Source: Bacteroidales bacterium (GTDB taxonomy: Bacteria; Bacteroidota; Bacteroidia; Bacteroidales; UBA932). Taken from it: a stretch of 6,010 bases of DNA. Position 1 is the first letter of the stretch; each line of letters starts with the position of its first letter. The notes beneath the pieces were generated by a model. That model was not told the origin of the DNA. It made no database searches and saw nothing but the letters and a program-made list of their open reading frames with translations. The position numbers were made by a program, and so were the translations under genes. Positions 3,719-6,010 of this stretch are shown here, piece by piece. The stretch spans positions 1 through 6,010 of the forward strand of contig JAFWPT010000059.1 in the NCBI GenBank assembly GCA_017509375.1, written 5' to 3'.

Positions 3719-6010
3719 TTATCTGGCAGGGATGGGCGTGGTCTTGGGAGAAACACGCTCCAGACGCTTGTTCGTATTCTGGCTCTTCTGAACGGGAGCC
3801 GGACGGCTGGTAGCCACCGTGCTCTCGAAGGAGATGCGCTGGATAGGACGACCGGTAGCCTTACACTCGTTCACCTTGCTGGCCGATACACCAGCGCGGC
3901 AAGGAGCAAGAGCCGGAGCAGCGCTAGGCGTGACGGGCTTGCCTTCGGTAACGGCCACATCGTCCAGGTTTAGATAGAACATATCGGTGCAGTCGAAATG
4001 ACGGAAGGCAATGTACACCGTCTTTCCGGCATATTCGGCAGGAAGTTCGATATCGTAACGACGATAATCGTTGTCACCCATAGCAGCGGCAGTTCCACCC
4101 GGGAAGGTCTGCTCCCAAAGCTTTAAGGCAGAACTCAGGTTCTCAGTCGAGGGGGCCTCGCCAAAGAGATACACGCCATAGCGCTCCGCGTTGTAATTAG
4201 GATCCTGACCGGTGACCCAGAAGCTGAGGTAGTTGTTGGTAGTGAGCGTAATGGCCGGCGTAAAGACCCAGTTATCCGGGGTCAGCGCTTTATAGGTAGA
4301 ATTATCATAAGACTGGCTATAGAGCAAGCCTTCACCAGAGTGCGCCTTGAGTGAAGTGGAATAGTTCCAATTGAAGCCATCACCATCGGCATCATACAGG
4401 CTCCACGTTGCGGGAGTTTCCTCAAAGTCTTCCTTGAACACATACACATTGGGGTCAGGGACATAGACATAAGGCTTCAGCACGTTAGGAAGATCCGTTA
4501 CAGCGGACTGGAATGCATGGTCGTCATCCAGATAGGCAAAGAAGCAGAATCCTTCGAACGAAGCATACGGGTTCTCGCCAGGAATCAGGGAGATGGTTCC
4601 GTCCTCGTCCAAGCAGCCCGTGAAGAGCAGGCTGGGAGTTGAAGTGTTGAACGGGAAGGAAAGGTAAGTGCGCCCATAATACGTGAAGACACCACTCAAG
4701 TACATTCCATATCCTTCGCTGTCCTCACCGAGGTCCATTTCGTAAACTTTGAGTTTACCATTATCAAAGTAGCCAGTTACTTCCGGATATCCGGTCTGTC
4801 CCTTGATACCGGTGATCTTGTACGTCTCGCCGGCAGTCTTCTGCTCAATATTCCATACGCTGGCACCCAGGCTCCACTCGCCCAGATAGTCTTCGTATGT
4901 GGTGGTATTCTCCACAATGCCCTTCACAATCTTGGCACCGTCAAACTTTACGTCGCCATAACGGGCTGCCAACTCATTGCTGTCATCGAACGCGAGATAG
5001 CCAAAGCCTTCCAGATCGCCAAAGTCGTCGGCAGCAATTTTGAGATCCACGCCACCTGCGGCGTTGATACCCATGCTGAGGATGAACGGATCATCCATAT
5101 AGGACTCATTGCTCTGGGCACCTGAGCTGGAGTACCAAACGGCTACGAACTTGTCTGTATAGGTTGCGTCCTGATACTCAAATGTTCCCAGCACCTGGTT
5201 GTTGAAGGAGACCAGTCCGGTAGTAGCGTCAAACTCAGCCTTGGCCAGTTCACCAGAGCCCAGGTCACCGGCCTTGATACCGGCAATACCGCTCACGGAA
5301 TAGGTTTCACCCTCAACGTCCTGAGTAAAGGTCCAGACTTCTTCTGCGCCCTTGCTGTTGGTGAAGGTGAAGTCGCCCAGATAGTCCTCGTACTTATTGT
5401 TGGCATAAGGGCTCTTCTTCTCAAATTCGATGTAGTTGTACTTACCGGTGAGGTTGGCATTCTCATCCACACCTACGGCAATCAGATAGTACTGGCCATA
5501 GTCGAAGGGCGCAAAGGCATCGGAAGCCGTCTCATTGTGGCAGAAGACAGAGAAGACTTCGTCATACGGATAACCGTAGAGGCCATAGTAGAAGATGGTG
5601 TATTGGAAATCATACATCTGCTCGTAAAGGACATCCTGGATGACATCTTCCAAATTCCCTTCAATGGCGCTCTTCTTAATGACGATAAGTTCATAGAAGC
5701 TATCGTCCTGCGGATTGGCAACGGTATTGGTAATCTGCTCAGGATAGTCTTCATCACCGGACACTTCACCGTCGTAGGAGAGGGCCCAGCCTTCTTCCTT
5801 GGTAAAGACTACTTCCTTGACAGCGGTGGCGACAAAATGGATGTCGTCCTTACCGGCATCATCCACAACGACGCCCTTTACCCAACCGGCAACGGAAACC
5901 GTCTTGCCCACCAGGGCTTCCAGACCCAAGTTGGCACCAGGGGCATCGAGCACCACCTGCTGCTTCATATCCTCTTCATAATTCCAGGTGCGGATGGAAT
6001 AGACACCGTC
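3719..6010 (-). CDS. Modular surface/secreted protein with duplicated beta-rich module and choice-of-anchor J domain (N-terminus outside window)
   Basis: The frame is open to the right edge: 14 codons (DGVYSIRTWNYEED) precede the first in-window Met at 5966-5968, so the gene is 5'-truncated and that Met is internal. Numbering from it, 749 residues are visible. Residues 1-55 include LVGKTVSVAGWVKG, an OB-like or Ig-like strand pattern. Residues about 58-185 form an acidic, Tyr-rich module of a kind common in Bacteroidales lipoproteins. A module then occurs twice: YEDYLGDF...GETYSVSGI (193 to about 350) and YEDYLGEW...GETYKITGI (358 to about 495). Residues 508-676 look like a choice-of-anchor J/cleaved-adhesin domain: DFEE, a Ca-binding-like DADGDGFNW (526-534), TPDNWVFTPAI, and FRHFDCTDMFYLNLDDVAV (655-673). 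The last 73 residues are basic and rich in Pro, Ser and Thr, with two Cys and no recognisable type IX sorting domain. Extracellular binding or adhesion is likely, but the ligand is unknown. Its GC content is lower than that of its neighbours. No signal peptide can be judged. Confidence 0.85.
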   Translation of the reverse strand, partial: DGVYSIRTWNYEEDMKQQVVLDAPGANLGLEALVGKTVSVAGWVKGVVVDDAGKDDIHFVATAVKEVVFTKEEGWALSYDGEVSGDEDYPEQITNTVANPQDDSFYELIVIKKSAIEGNLEDVIQDVLYEQMYDFQYTIFYYGLYGYPYDEVFSVFCHNETASDAFAPFDYGQYYLIAVGVDENANLTGKYNYIEFEKKSPYANNKYEDYLGDFTFTNSKGAEEVWTFTQDVEGETYSVSGIAGIKAGDLGSGELAKAEFDATTGLVSFNNQVLGTFEYQDATYTDKFVAVWYSSSGAQSNESYMDDPFILSMGINAAGGVDLKIAADDFGDLEGFGYLAFDDSNELAARYGDVKFDGAKIVKGIVENTTTYEDYLGEWSLGASVWNIEQKTAGETYKITGIKGQTGYPEVTGYFDNGKLKVYEMDLGEDSEGYGMYLSGVFTYYGRTYLSFPFNTSTPSLLFTGCLDEDGTISLIPGENPYASFEGFCFFAYLDDDHAFQSAVTDLPNVLKPYVYVPDPNVYVFKEDFEETPATWSLYDADGDGFNWNYSTSLKAHSGEGLLYSQSYDNSTYKALTPDNWVFTPAITLTTNNYLSFWVTGQDPNYNAERYGVYLFGEAPSTENLSSALKLWEQTFPGGTAAAMGDNDYRRYDIELPAEYAGKTVYIAFRHFDCTDMFYLNLDDVAVTEGKPVTPSAAPALAPCRAGVSASKVNECKATGRPIQRISFESTVATSRPAPVQKSQNTNKRLERVSPKTTPIPAR
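4878..5392 (-). repeat. Intragenic duplication marked by a 20-base near-identical repeat
   Basis: The plus-strand sequence tcgcccagatagtcttcgta (4878-4897) recurs at 5373-5392 with one difference (tcctcg for tcttcg). The offset is 495 bases, exactly 165 codons, so both copies read YEDYLGE/D in the minus-strand protein. The match marks the start of two homologous protein modules. Elsewhere they have diverged but share VW, GETY..(S/T)GI and a late (L/F)EGF..(L/A)(A/Y) region (residues 319-334 and 471-487). Confidence 0.8.

Noticed and set aside
3555..3973. Short plus-strand open frames starting in the convergent spacer
   Set aside because: They overlap the repeats and terminator and then run antisense to the surface protein tail; there is no motif or start context to support them.
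5966..5968. ATG as the true start of the minus-strand gene
   Set aside because: The frame stays open and protein-like upstream to the window edge, and no signal peptide follows this Met, so the protein most likely begins outside.

Overview
The window reads as a chromosomal segment of a fairly GC-rich member of the Bacteroidota, probably Bacteroidales. This rests on the protein types (a Ser-type sulfatase lipoprotein, an anaerobic sulfatase-maturating enzyme and a choice-of-anchor J surface protein), on the SerRS sequence style, and on the absence of convincing Shine-Dalgarno sequences before the visible starts. Genus cannot be fixed from this sequence. Sampled 60-base lines in the three plus-strand genes run at about 60-63% GC; sampled lines in the minus-strand gene run at about 42-52%.

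Layout. Bases 2-760 (+) are the C-terminal catalytic two thirds of seryl-tRNA synthetase (serS), cut by the left edge. Twelve bases later, 773-2167 (+) encodes a lipoprotein sulfatase of the formylglycine-dependent type whose modified residue is a serine (SSPSR). After a 68-base gap, 2236-3471 (+) encodes a radical SAM/SPASM protein of the anaerobic sulfatase-maturating enzyme (anSME) type, which would convert that serine to formylglycine. These three genes are co-directional and could be one transcript. From 3472 to 3718 lies a repeat- and hairpin-rich spacer between convergent genes. It includes a good terminator-like stem (3668-3695) for the minus-strand gene. From 6010 down to 3719 (-) runs a large modular extracellular-type protein, cut by the right edge. 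It has a duplicated beta-rich module, a choice-of-anchor J (cleaved-adhesin-like) domain and an unusual basic, Pro/Ser/Thr-rich tail.

How the genes work together. The sulfatase and anSME form a self-contained substrate/activator pair: without oxygen-independent conversion of Ser76 to formylglycine, the sulfatase would be inactive. No SusC/SusD or glycoside hydrolase is visible, so the sulfated substrate cannot be named. serS is a housekeeping neighbour, and the minus-strand gene is transcriptionally separate.

Most interesting points. (1) The anSME-like protein has Tyr349 where the SPASM motif normally has a Cys that ligates an auxiliary Fe-S cluster. (2) A perfect 10-bp hairpin has the sulfatase stop codon in its loop. 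Its right arm sits in a 19-bp repeat that recurs 52 bp downstream and abuts the anSME start codon, so two mutually exclusive RNA folds are possible. (3) The sulfatase carries Gln in place of the usual active-site His (GKWQLG). (4) A second, unrelated pair of direct repeats, again about 52-53 bp apart, lies in the convergent spacer. I see no clear evidence for a wholly new multi-gene system.
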